Notes under the pieces: model-generated | Told to the model about the DNA's origin: nothing | The model's database searches: none | Seen by the model: the letters and a program-made list of their open reading frames with translations, nothing else | In this document: positions 6,588 through 12,589 of the stretch, in pieces | Layout of the letters: each line of letters opens with the position of its first letter | Numbering within the stretch: position 1 is the first letter of the stretch | Source of the DNA: Clostridia bacterium | Lineage (GTDB): Bacteria > Bacillota > Clostridia > Christensenellales > Aristaeellaceae | Length of the DNA: 13,753 nt | Assembly: GCA_017469605.1 (NCBI GenBank) | Contig: JAFUGB010000367.1 | Location: 1 to 13,753, forward strand | Direction: 5' to 3' | Translations under genes and position numbers: made by a program

Positions 6588-8480
6588 ATGCGAAAGCTTA
6601 CCGGCCCTTGGAAAATCATCGTCAACGTGCTGTCGGTTGCGTTGATTGCCTTCCAGCTTTATACCACTGCCCGCGGGCCATATTCGGATATTATCCAGCG
6701 AAGTATCCATCTTTCCTTTGTGCTGACGTTGCTTTTCCTGCTCAAGCCCCCGCGCAAACTCAAGGAAGGTCAGGAGCAAAGCAGCGTGCCCTGGTATGAT
6801 GTGGTGCTGGCCGTTCTCTCCGCCGCTTCTTGCATTTACCTGGTTTGCATCGCTAACCGCGTGCTCTATGATCCCCTGCAATGGATTTCCCCTTTTGACA
6901 AGGTATTTGCCGTCCTGCTTGTGGCGCTGATCCTTGAAGCCAGCCGCCGTTCGGTGGGCTGGACATTTCCCATTCTCGGCCTGGCTTTCCTTTTCTATGC
7001 CTTCCAGGGTGAGATTTTCCCTGGCATCTGGGTCCACCAGAATTTTTCCTTCAATCTTGGGTTCCAGACCTTCTACCATAATACGCGCGGCATCTGGGGC
7101 ACCATGCTGGGCCTGAGCGCTACCATGCTGGCCATGTTCGGCATCTTCGGTGCCATTCTTTCGGGTACCGGCGGTGCGGAAACCTTCATTCGCATGGGCC
7201 AGCGCTTCACCGGCCGCTTCACTGGCGGTTCGGGCAAGGTGGCGGTGATTGCCTCCTCGCTCTTTGGCATGATTTCCGGAAGCGCCATCGGCAACGTGGT
7301 GGCCACGGGCGTGTTCACCATCCCTTCCATGAAGAAGGCCGGATATTCCAATGAATGGTCGGCTACAGTTGAGGCTGTCGCCTCCACCGGTGGCCAGATC
7401 ATGCCGCCCATCATGGGCGCAGCGGCCTTTATTATGGCGCAGTTGATCGGCGTTTCCTACATTAGCATCGCCAAAGCGGCCATTTTGCCCGCGTTTCTCT
7501 ATTACCTGTCCACTTTCGTTGCCATTCACCTGGTTTCTGTGCGCGATAAGATCCTGGGTAGCGACGAGCGCCCCACCATCCGTGTGGGTGAGTACCTGGT
7601 GATCCTTGTGCCGTTGGCCATCTTTATTGGCTATCTGCTCCGGGGTTATACCGTGCTGGTAGGCGCTTTCTACGCTACCATGGGCGCACTGGTGACCTAT
7701 GTTCTCAACTTCCTTTTCCAGAGCAAGGGCAACATTCCCGAGGCTGCCAGGCAGACTGGACGCGTTATATGGCATACGGTCAAGGGTGGTACCTCCAGCA
7801 TCGTGGATATGTGCGGTATCCTTGCCGGTTCACAGATCACCGTCGCTCTGATCAATCTGACGGGCTTTGGCGTAAAGCTGTCCGACGTGATTGTTTCCAT
7901 TGGTCAGGGCAATGTTTTCCTTTGCCTGGTTTGTTCCATGCTGGTCTGCATCATCCTGGGCATGGGTCTGCCCACCACAGCCGCTTACGTGTTGGGCGCG
8001 GCCGTGCTTGCTCCACCGCTGATCACCCTGGGCCTCAAGCCGCTGGTTGCTCACCTCTTTGTCATGTATTATGCCTGCCTGAGCGCCATTACCCCGCCGG
8101 TGTGCGTGGCGGTGTTCATGGCTTCAGGGCTGGCAAAGGCCAAATGGATCAAGGTGGGCGGCATTGCCTGCATGATTGCTCTGCCCGCCTTCATTATCCC
8201 CTTTACCTTCTGCTATAATCCCGCCCTGATTCTGGACGGTGCGTTGCTGCCCATCATCATCGGCATAGCTACCGCCATCATCGGCGTTGTGCTGATTGAT
8301 ATTTGCCTGGTTGGCTATATCCGCCGGCCAGTGGCCATCATCTGGCGTGTGCTAATGCTTGCCGGGGGCGTGCTTCTGCTTATCCCCAGCTACGTTGTGA
8401 GCCTGATTGGTCTTGTTGTGGGTGGCTGTGCCTTCCTGGCTGCTTGGCTGCCCCAGCGGCGTACGGAAAAAGTGAGGTGA
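6588..8480 (+). CDS. TRAP transporter fused permease (DctQ-DctM fusion, TAXI type)
   Basis: Membrane component of a TAXI-TRAP secondary transporter, with small (DctQ-like) and large (DctM-like) subunits fused in one chain. The first 130 or so residues form the four-helix Q part. The M part follows, with GLSATMLAMFGIFGAILSGTGGAETF (175-200), the motif GSAIGNVVATGVFTIPSMKKAGY (231-253) and VEAVASTGGQIMPPIMGAAAFIMA (261-284), all typical of this family. A second-half scaffold includes GMGLPTTAAYVLGA and ends in several hydrophobic segments and a basic tail. At 630 residues it has the usual size. GAAAGGA (6571-6577) is 10 bases from the ATG at 6588. The in-frame GTG at 6579 sits only one base after it and is rejected. 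It imports the TAXI ligand with Na+ or H+, which is family knowledge. Base composition looks less GC-rich than the flanking genes. Confidence 0.95.
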   Translation: MRKLTGPWKIIVNVLSVALIAFQLYTTARGPYSDIIQRSIHLSFVLTLLFLLKPPRKLKEGQEQSSVPWYDVVLAVLSAASCIYLVCIANRVLYDPLQWISPFDKVFAVLLVALILEASRRSVGWTFPILGLAFLFYAFQGEIFPGIWVHQNFSFNLGFQTFYHNTRGIWGTMLGLSATMLAMFGIFGAILSGTGGAETFIRMGQRFTGRFTGGSGKVAVIASSLFGMISGSAIGNVVATGVFTIPSMKKAGYSNEWSATVEAVASTGGQIMPPIMGAAAFIMAQLIGVSYISIAKAAILPAFLYYLSTFVAIHLVSVRDKILGSDERPTIRVGEYLVILVPLAIFIGYLLRGYTVLVGAFYATMGALVTYVLNFLFQSKGNIPEAARQTGRVIWHTVKGGTSSIVDMCGILAGSQITVALINLTGFGVKLSDVIVSIGQGNVFLCLVCSMLVCIILGMGLPTTAAYVLGAAVLAPPLITLGLKPLVAHLFVMYYACLSAITPPVCVAVFMASGLAKAKWIKVGGIACMIALPAFIIPFTFCYNPALILDGALLPIIIGIATAIIGVVLIDICLVGYIRRPVAIIWRVLMLAGGVLLLIPSYVVSLIGLVVGGCAFLAAWLPQRRTEKVR

Positions 8481-8484
8481 ACGC

Positions 8485-9420
8485 ATGCGGTATTCAGCAT
8501 TTCCCAGCGACGGGCGCTGGATGCGTGGAAATCTGCATTCTCATACAACGCTGTCCGACGGACTGGTGGAGCCGGCCCAGCAAGCGGCGGATTACCGTGC
8601 CATGGGGTATGACTTTCTCTCTGTGACCGACCATAATGTGATGCACAAGCTCACCGAGCTGAACTGCGACGGTTTTCTCATGCTGCCAGGGTGGGAGCGC
8701 GATATTCCATACGGCACCACCAAATGCTTGCACGTGGTTGGCCAGTTTCCGGCGGATTACCCGGAGGATTCCTTCCGGAGGCCAAAGGGTGATCCGGAAA
8801 AAATGTCCATGCAGCACCTGCTTGATGAAATGAACGGCGAGAATGATTTCATCACCCTTGCCCATCCCGTTTGGTCGCGCATGGAGCCTGAGGAAATTCG
8901 CGCGCTCACCGGGTATCACGCCATTGAGGTCTTCAACACCGGCACTGAGCGCCTTTGCCATGCTGGCCGTGCCGATATTCTCTGGGATATGTTGCTGCGC
9001 GATGGCCGGCATGTATTTTGTGTGGCCTGCGATGACACCCATGGCAAAACAGCCAAGCCGGATCGTTTTGGCGGCTGGGTGATGGTCAAGGCTGAGACGC
9101 TGAGCGTGGCCGATCTGCTGTGCGCCCTGCGCGCCGGCCATTATTATGCCACTCAGGGCCCCGAACTGAACGAATTTGCCATTGAGGACGGCCGAGTTAT
9201 AATTGATTGCTCTCCCTGTGAGGAAGTGCATATCGTCACCTGGCCGCCGCGTGGACGCTCCATTTACAACACAGAGGGTTCTCCGCTGATACATGTGGAA
9301 TGTCCGCTTAAAGGCGGTGAACGCTATGTTCGCGTTGAGTGCGTGGATGCCCAGGGTCAGACTGCCTGGAGCCAGCCGCTCTGGTCAAACGGTGCTGATG
9401 AACCGGCTTTCGCCTTATGA
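8485..9420 (+). CDS. PHP-domain metallohydrolase, CehA/McbA-like
   Basis: Predicted cytoplasmic metal-dependent hydrolase or phosphoesterase of the PHP fold. Metal-ligand motifs are in order: LHSH (H18, H20) with TTLSDG and D25, TDHN (D49, H50), GWE (E71), AHP (H127) and CDDTH (D183, D184, H186). The N-terminal pattern resembles the CehA/McbA group, named after carbaryl hydrolases, rather than polymerase or histidinol-phosphatase PHPs. After about residue 225 a beta-rich tail of some 85 residues follows (ending EPAFAL), probably the small C-terminal domain seen in related proteins. No signal peptide is present. The ATG lies 4 bases after the permease stop, and its ribosome site GAGG (8474-8477) lies inside the end of the permease gene, so the two are probably translationally coupled. 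Context suggests it processes the imported compound, perhaps an ester, carbamate or phosphate ester. Substrate is unknown. Confidence 0.88.
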   Translation: MRYSAFPSDGRWMRGNLHSHTTLSDGLVEPAQQAADYRAMGYDFLSVTDHNVMHKLTELNCDGFLMLPGWERDIPYGTTKCLHVVGQFPADYPEDSFRRPKGDPEKMSMQHLLDEMNGENDFITLAHPVWSRMEPEEIRALTGYHAIEVFNTGTERLCHAGRADILWDMLLRDGRHVFCVACDDTHGKTAKPDRFGGWVMVKAETLSVADLLCALRAGHYYATQGPELNEFAIEDGRVIIDCSPCEEVHIVTWPPRGRSIYNTEGSPLIHVECPLKGGERYVRVECVDAQGQTAWSQPLWSNGADEPAFAL

Positions 9421-9467
9421 CCGGAATGCGTTTAGGCATTGTGGAGTCCATGAAAAATCATGAAAAC

Positions 9468-9502
9468 CGCGGGGAGAAGGTTGGCTTTTCCCTGCGTTTT
9501 TT
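9468..9502 (+). terminator. Intrinsic terminator of the TRAP-PHP operon
   Basis: A 12-bp stem (9468-9479 with 9485-9496, two G-U pairs) and a 5-base loop (9480-9484) are followed by TTTTTT (9497-9502). It lies 47 bases after the hydrolase stop and closes the three-gene operon before the separate citXG promoter. Confidence 0.92.
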
Positions 9503-9527
9503 ACTGCTTCCTTTCCTTCCGGACAAA

Positions 9528-9557
9528 ATGACATTGGAAACTGGAAGCGAATATGAT
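9528..9557 (+). promoter_or_regulatory. citXG promoter
   Basis: ATGACA (9528-9533) and TATGAT (9552-9557) are each one mismatch from consensus and are 18 bases apart. An alternative pair is TTGGAA (9534-9539) and TAAAAT (9557-9562), 17 bases apart. Either places the transcript start near 9565-9570, giving a leader of about 25-30 bases. This favours the ATG at 9595 over the one at 9565. Confidence 0.6.
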
Positions 9558-9594
9558 AAAATAGATGCTGTCAATCTGGAAAATGAGGTGCCCC

Positions 9595-10953
9595 ATGAAT
9601 GTAACCGTTCTGGACATGATGGAAGCCCGGGAAAAGCGCGCCGCGCGCCAGCGGGCGCTGCTGGCGGAATACGGGCGGACCCTGCTGTGCTTTACCATGA
9701 ATATTCCCGGCCCGGAAAAGCTTGATCCCCTGATCGCGCAGGGAGCGGCGGTGGGCCGCCGCAAGCTGAAGCAAGGCTTTTTGCGCATGGGGATCAAGCC
9801 CCTGTATCAGGAGCATCTGTCCGAAAAAACCGGCTGCGAAAGCTTTTATGTGCTGCCGGCCGAGCCGCTGGCGGTCAAGCGCATGGCGGCCGATATCGAG
9901 GAGGCTGCCCCATTGGGACGGCTGTTTGACCTGGATGTGCTGCGGTCCGACGGCGGCAAGGTGGAACGGGGGGAGGTGGGCCTGCCCGTCAGGCGCTGCC
10001 TGATTTGCGGGGGAGAAGCCATGGCCTGCGCCCGTTCCCGAACCCACACTGTGGCCCAATTGCGCGCGGCCACCGATGCCATCCTGCGGGAGGGCGTCCG
10101 GCGGGAGAAGGCCGCCCTGCTGGCGCGGCTGGCCTGCCAGGCGCTGCTCTATGAGGTGATGACCACCCCCAAGCCCGGCCTGGTGGACCGGGAAAACAAC
10201 GGCAGCCATCGGGATATGGATATATTTTCCTTTGCGGCCAGCACCGGCGCCCTGTATCCATACTTTGAACAGTGCGCGGAGATCGGGCACAGCATGGCCG
10301 GCCAGGACGCGGCGCAAGCCTTTGCGGCGCTTCGCCTGCCGGGACGCATGGCGGAGGGCTGTATGCTGGAGGCCACAGGCGGCGTCAACACGCACCGGGG
10401 CGCGGTATTTTCGGTGGGTATTCTCTGTGCCGCGGCGGGCCGGCTGGACAGGGAGCAATGGCGGGTCGGCGCGCTCCTGGATGCCTGCGCCGCCATGACA
10501 AGGGGCCTGAGCCAGCGGGATTTTGCCGGCCTGACGCCCCAAAATGCCCGTACCGCCGGGGAAAGGCTGTATGTAGCCCATGGCATCACCGGCGTTCGCG
10601 GCCAGGCAGAGCAGGGGTTCCCGCTGGTGCGGGAGCACGGCTATCCCACGCTGACGGCCGCGCTGCAGGCCGGGCTGTCCATCAACGACGCCGGGTGCGC
10701 CGCGCTGATCGCAATCATGGCCCATAACGCGGATACCAACCTGATACACCGGGGCGGCATGGCGGCCCAGCGGGAAACGGCCGAAATGGCGGAAAAATTG
10801 CTGAAACAACAGCGCTTCCCGGACAGGGAAGCGCTGCGGGAGATGGATCAGGCGCTGATCCGGCGCAATCTTTCGCCGGGCGGCAGCGCTGATCTGCTGG
10901 CCATGTGCTATATGCTGTATTTTATGGAGCAGGACAGGAAGGACGGCGTTTGA
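9595..10953 (+). CDS. citXG: CitX-CitG fusion: citrate lyase prosthetic-group synthesis and transfer
   Basis: Bifunctional maturation protein for citrate lyase. CitG makes 2'-(5''-triphosphoribosyl)-3'-dephospho-CoA from ATP and dephospho-CoA, and CitX transfers it to the acyl-carrier subunit CitD. The CitX part is residues 1 to about 165, with GRLFDLDV (108-115), RRCLICGG (133-140) and CARSRTH (145-151). The CitG part runs from about 170 to the end, with TPKPGLVDRENNGSHRDMD (191-209), GGVNTHRGAVFSVG (262-275), HNADTNLIHRGG (377-388) and NLSPGGSADLLA (425-436). Length is 452 residues from the ATG at 9595, which has GAGGTG (9585-9590) just upstream. The ATG at 9565 lies at the predicted transcript start and lacks a ribosome site. 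Such fusions are known in the family. No citC, citD, citE or citF is visible, so the lyase must be elsewhere or absent. Sampled lines are very GC-rich. Confidence 0.93.
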   Translation: MNVTVLDMMEAREKRAARQRALLAEYGRTLLCFTMNIPGPEKLDPLIAQGAAVGRRKLKQGFLRMGIKPLYQEHLSEKTGCESFYVLPAEPLAVKRMAADIEEAAPLGRLFDLDVLRSDGGKVERGEVGLPVRRCLICGGEAMACARSRTHTVAQLRAATDAILREGVRREKAALLARLACQALLYEVMTTPKPGLVDRENNGSHRDMDIFSFAASTGALYPYFEQCAEIGHSMAGQDAAQAFAALRLPGRMAEGCMLEATGGVNTHRGAVFSVGILCAAAGRLDREQWRVGALLDACAAMTRGLSQRDFAGLTPQNARTAGERLYVAHGITGVRGQAEQGFPLVREHGYPTLTAALQAGLSINDAGCAALIAIMAHNADTNLIHRGGMAAQRETAEMAEKLLKQQRFPDREALREMDQALIRRNLSPGGSADLLAMCYMLYFMEQDRKDGV

Positions 10954-10959
10954 CGGATA

Positions 10960-11493
10960 TTATCTGCCCAGGAGCAGCCCCAAAATGGCCGATACCAGAA
11001 TGGTTTTGGGTACGTTCCATTGAAAGCGCACCAACAGCACCAGGGCGATCATGCCGATCAGGATGGCTTGCCAGGAGATGCCCAGCAGCGTGCCGGCATA
11101 GTTGGTTCTGGCCTGCTGCACGATGATGGCGGCGATCATGCCGATGCATACCGGGCGAATGCCGTACAGTGCGTTGCCCATCAGCCGGTTTTCCTTAAAG
11201 CGCGTCAGGAACATGGCGGCCAGCAGGCAAACGGTAAGGGAAGGCGTGATCACGCCCAGGCTGGCGCTGGCGGCGCCCAGGATGCCGGCGGTGCGCGACC
11301 CGGCGAAGGTGGCACAGTTCAGGCCCATGGGGCCGGGAGTCATTTCAGCGATGGCCACGATATCGGCTACCTCCTGGCTGGTCATCCAGCCGTGGGACAG
11401 CATCTGATCGTTGATCAGCGGGATCATGGACATGCCGCCAAAGCTGGTGAAGCCGATCATCAAAAAGGAAAGAAACAGCTCAAGATACAGCAT
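10960..11493 (-). CDS. CHR-family (chromate transporter) half-size protein, second of a pair
   Basis: Half-size membrane protein of the CHR (chromate ion transporter) family, 177 residues. In Bacillota these often come as adjacent pairs that together correspond to one full-length ChrA. Visible hallmarks are FTSFGGMSMIPLI (15-27), WMTSQEVADIVAIAEMTPGPMGLNCATFAG (36-65) with the PGP signature, and several hydrophobic segments ending VSAILGLLLGR. It overlaps the upstream partner by 14 bases, with its ribosome site (GGAGGTGAAGGA) inside that partner's end, so coupled translation and a complex are likely. Its stop lies 6 bases from the converging citXG stop, with no terminator seen between them. 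In an anaerobe the natural substrate may be another oxyanion or an organic anion; chromate resistance is only the family label. Confidence 0.88.
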   Translation of the reverse strand: MLYLELFLSFLMIGFTSFGGMSMIPLINDQMLSHGWMTSQEVADIVAIAEMTPGPMGLNCATFAGSRTAGILGAASASLGVITPSLTVCLLAAMFLTRFKENRLMGNALYGIRPVCIGMIAAIIVQQARTNYAGTLLGISWQAILIGMIALVLLVRFQWNVPKTILVSAILGLLLGR

Positions 11494-12043
11494 GGCGTTC
11501 CTTCACCTCCATATAGATCAGCCCGGCGGCCGCGCCCAGGACGACGATCAGCACGTTGTTGATAGGGGTAAACAGGCTCAGCGCCAGGGCGCCTATGGCG
11601 ATCAGGTAGCAGAACAGATCCTTCATGCCCGATTTGAACAGCTTGATCAGGGCGCTGATGATAATGGGCACCACAGCGGCGCGCACCCCCATCATGGCGC
11701 GGTCCACATAGGCATTGTCCTTCACCAGGCTGTAAATAAAGGTGACGGCGATCATGATGAAAAAGGGCGGCAGCGCCACGCCAAACAGCGCGGCCAGCGC
11801 GCCCGGAACGCCGCCCGTCTGATAACCGAACAGCACGCTGGTGTTGCCGATCATCAGACCGGGCACCGAGCGGCCCACCGAGGTGAAATCCAGCAGCTCT
11901 TCATCGGTGATCCAATGCTTTTTTCCCACATATTCTTTCTGGATTTGGGCGATGATGCTCCATCCGCCGCCAAAGGTGAAGCAGCCGAACTTCAAAAATG
12001 TGAGAAATATGTCCAGGACGCGCCCGGAACGGTCGTTTTTCAT
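11480..12043 (-). CDS. CHR-family (chromate transporter) half-size protein, first of a pair
   Basis: Partner half of the CHR-family pair, 187 residues. Visible are LKFGCFTFGGGWSIIAQIQKEYV (17-39), WITDEELLDFTSVGRSVPGLMIGNTSVLFGY (44-74) and several transmembrane stretches, ending YMEVKERHAVS. At the site where the sister protein has TPGPMGLN this one has VPGLMIGN, so the PGP signature is PGL here. Such asymmetry between halves is plausible for an antiparallel heterodimer. The ATG is preceded by AAAGGAG with a 5-base gap, a near-perfect ribosome site. It lies 42 bases downstream of the flavin-reductase-like gene, behind a stem-loop, and probably belongs to the same transcript. The substrate is unassigned. 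Confidence 0.88.
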   Translation of the reverse strand: MKNDRSGRVLDIFLTFLKFGCFTFGGGWSIIAQIQKEYVGKKHWITDEELLDFTSVGRSVPGLMIGNTSVLFGYQTGGVPGALAALFGVALPPFFIMIAVTFIYSLVKDNAYVDRAMMGVRAAVVPIIISALIKLFKSGMKDLFCYLIAIGALALSLFTPINNVLIVVLGAAAGLIYMEVKERHAVS

Positions 12044-12068
12044 AAAATCTCCTTTGCAGGCAGGAAAG

Positions 12069-12095
12069 GGAGCCTTGAGAAGAATTCAAGGCTCC
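12069..12095 (-). promoter_or_regulatory. Intercistronic stem-loop between flavoprotein gene and CHR pair
   Basis: A perfect 10-bp inverted repeat (GGAGCCTTGA, 12069-12078, with 12086-12095) around a 7-base loop. On the minus strand it begins within the last codons of the flavin-reductase-like gene, and its stop codon TGA forms the top of the stem. The downstream tract is CTTTCC, too poor in T for a strong terminator, so attenuation or mRNA protection is more likely. On the plus strand it is followed by TTGTTTTC and might stop antisense read-through from citXG. Confidence 0.6.
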
Positions 12096-12583
12096 TTGTT
12101 TTCGGATTCTTCCAGGATGATATCATCGGTTTCACCCAGGGCTTGCGCCAGGTTGCAGTTATAAATGCGCACCTTTTTAAAGGGATATTTATAGGAACCC
12201 GCAATCTCACAGCGAAGGATGGCTTCGCTGCCCTCGGGCACCAGCACGGGCACGCCCGGGACGCTCACGGGCAGGATCCCCTGGGGCAGCCGCTTGTCTT
12301 TTCCGTCATAGGCGGTGCGGATGCCCGCTTTGTACAGCAGGGCATCGCGCACCGGCGGAAAGGCCAGGTATACTGTGTCGTTGTCCTTTACGTTCAGGCC
12401 CAGGCTCACGGTGGTTTCCATGGCGTAGGTGATCATGGGATTGCGCTTTATATTCAGCCAGTTGAACCACTGGGTCATGATCAGATCGGTGCTGCCGTCG
12501 GGCCCCTTCACGCAAAGCACGGCGGGGCGGCGGGGCGGCGCGATGCCAAATGCCTGGCTGACGGTAAGTGATTTCATGGCCAT
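12086..12583 (-). CDS. Flavin-reductase-like FMN-binding protein
   Basis: 165-residue protein that looks like a single-domain flavin-reductase-like (split-barrel, FMN-binding) protein. Supporting stretches are VLCVKGPDGSTDLIMTQWFNWLNIKRNPMITYAM (22-55), which matches the usual strand with a TxxW segment followed by an N/P-rich turn, and SLGLNVKDNDTVYLAFPP (60-77). These proteins use NAD(P)H to reduce flavins or carry FMN in small oxidoreductases. There are few sharp catalytic residues, so the call rests on overall pattern. The start at 12583 is 6 bases after the upstream stop, and AAGGA overlaps that stop. A second ATG at 12577 has better ribosome spacing (9 versus 3 bases), so the true protein may lack the first two residues. 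Co-transcription with an aconitase-family hydratase suggests a redox or metal-related helper role, which is inference. Confidence 0.62.
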   Translation of the reverse strand: MAMKSLTVSQAFGIAPPRRPAVLCVKGPDGSTDLIMTQWFNWLNIKRNPMITYAMETTVSLGLNVKDNDTVYLAFPPVRDALLYKAGIRTAYDGKDKRLPQGILPVSVPGVPVLVPEGSEAILRCEIAGSYKYPFKKVRIYNCNLAQALGETDDIILEESENKEP

Positions 12584-12589
12584 TGTTCC

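Noticed and set aside
6441..7775. Minus-strand open frame of 444 codons across the TAXI-permease junction
   Set aside because: It is antisense to two clearly recognised genes, crosses their hairpin, and its translation is rich in H, G, N and Q with no domain.
9417..9725. Small plus-strand frame overlapping the end of the PHP gene
   Set aside because: It runs through the operon terminator and into citXG in another frame. Its start overlaps the PHP stop, but no family resemblance is seen.
9571..10809. Minus-strand open frame of 412 codons inside citXG
   Set aside because: It is a shadow of citXG with no ribosome site and no recognisable domain.
11411..12571. Plus-strand open frame of 386 codons across the CHR pair and flavoprotein genes
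   Set aside because: It spans three minus-strand genes that have ribosome sites and family motifs; its own translation resembles nothing.
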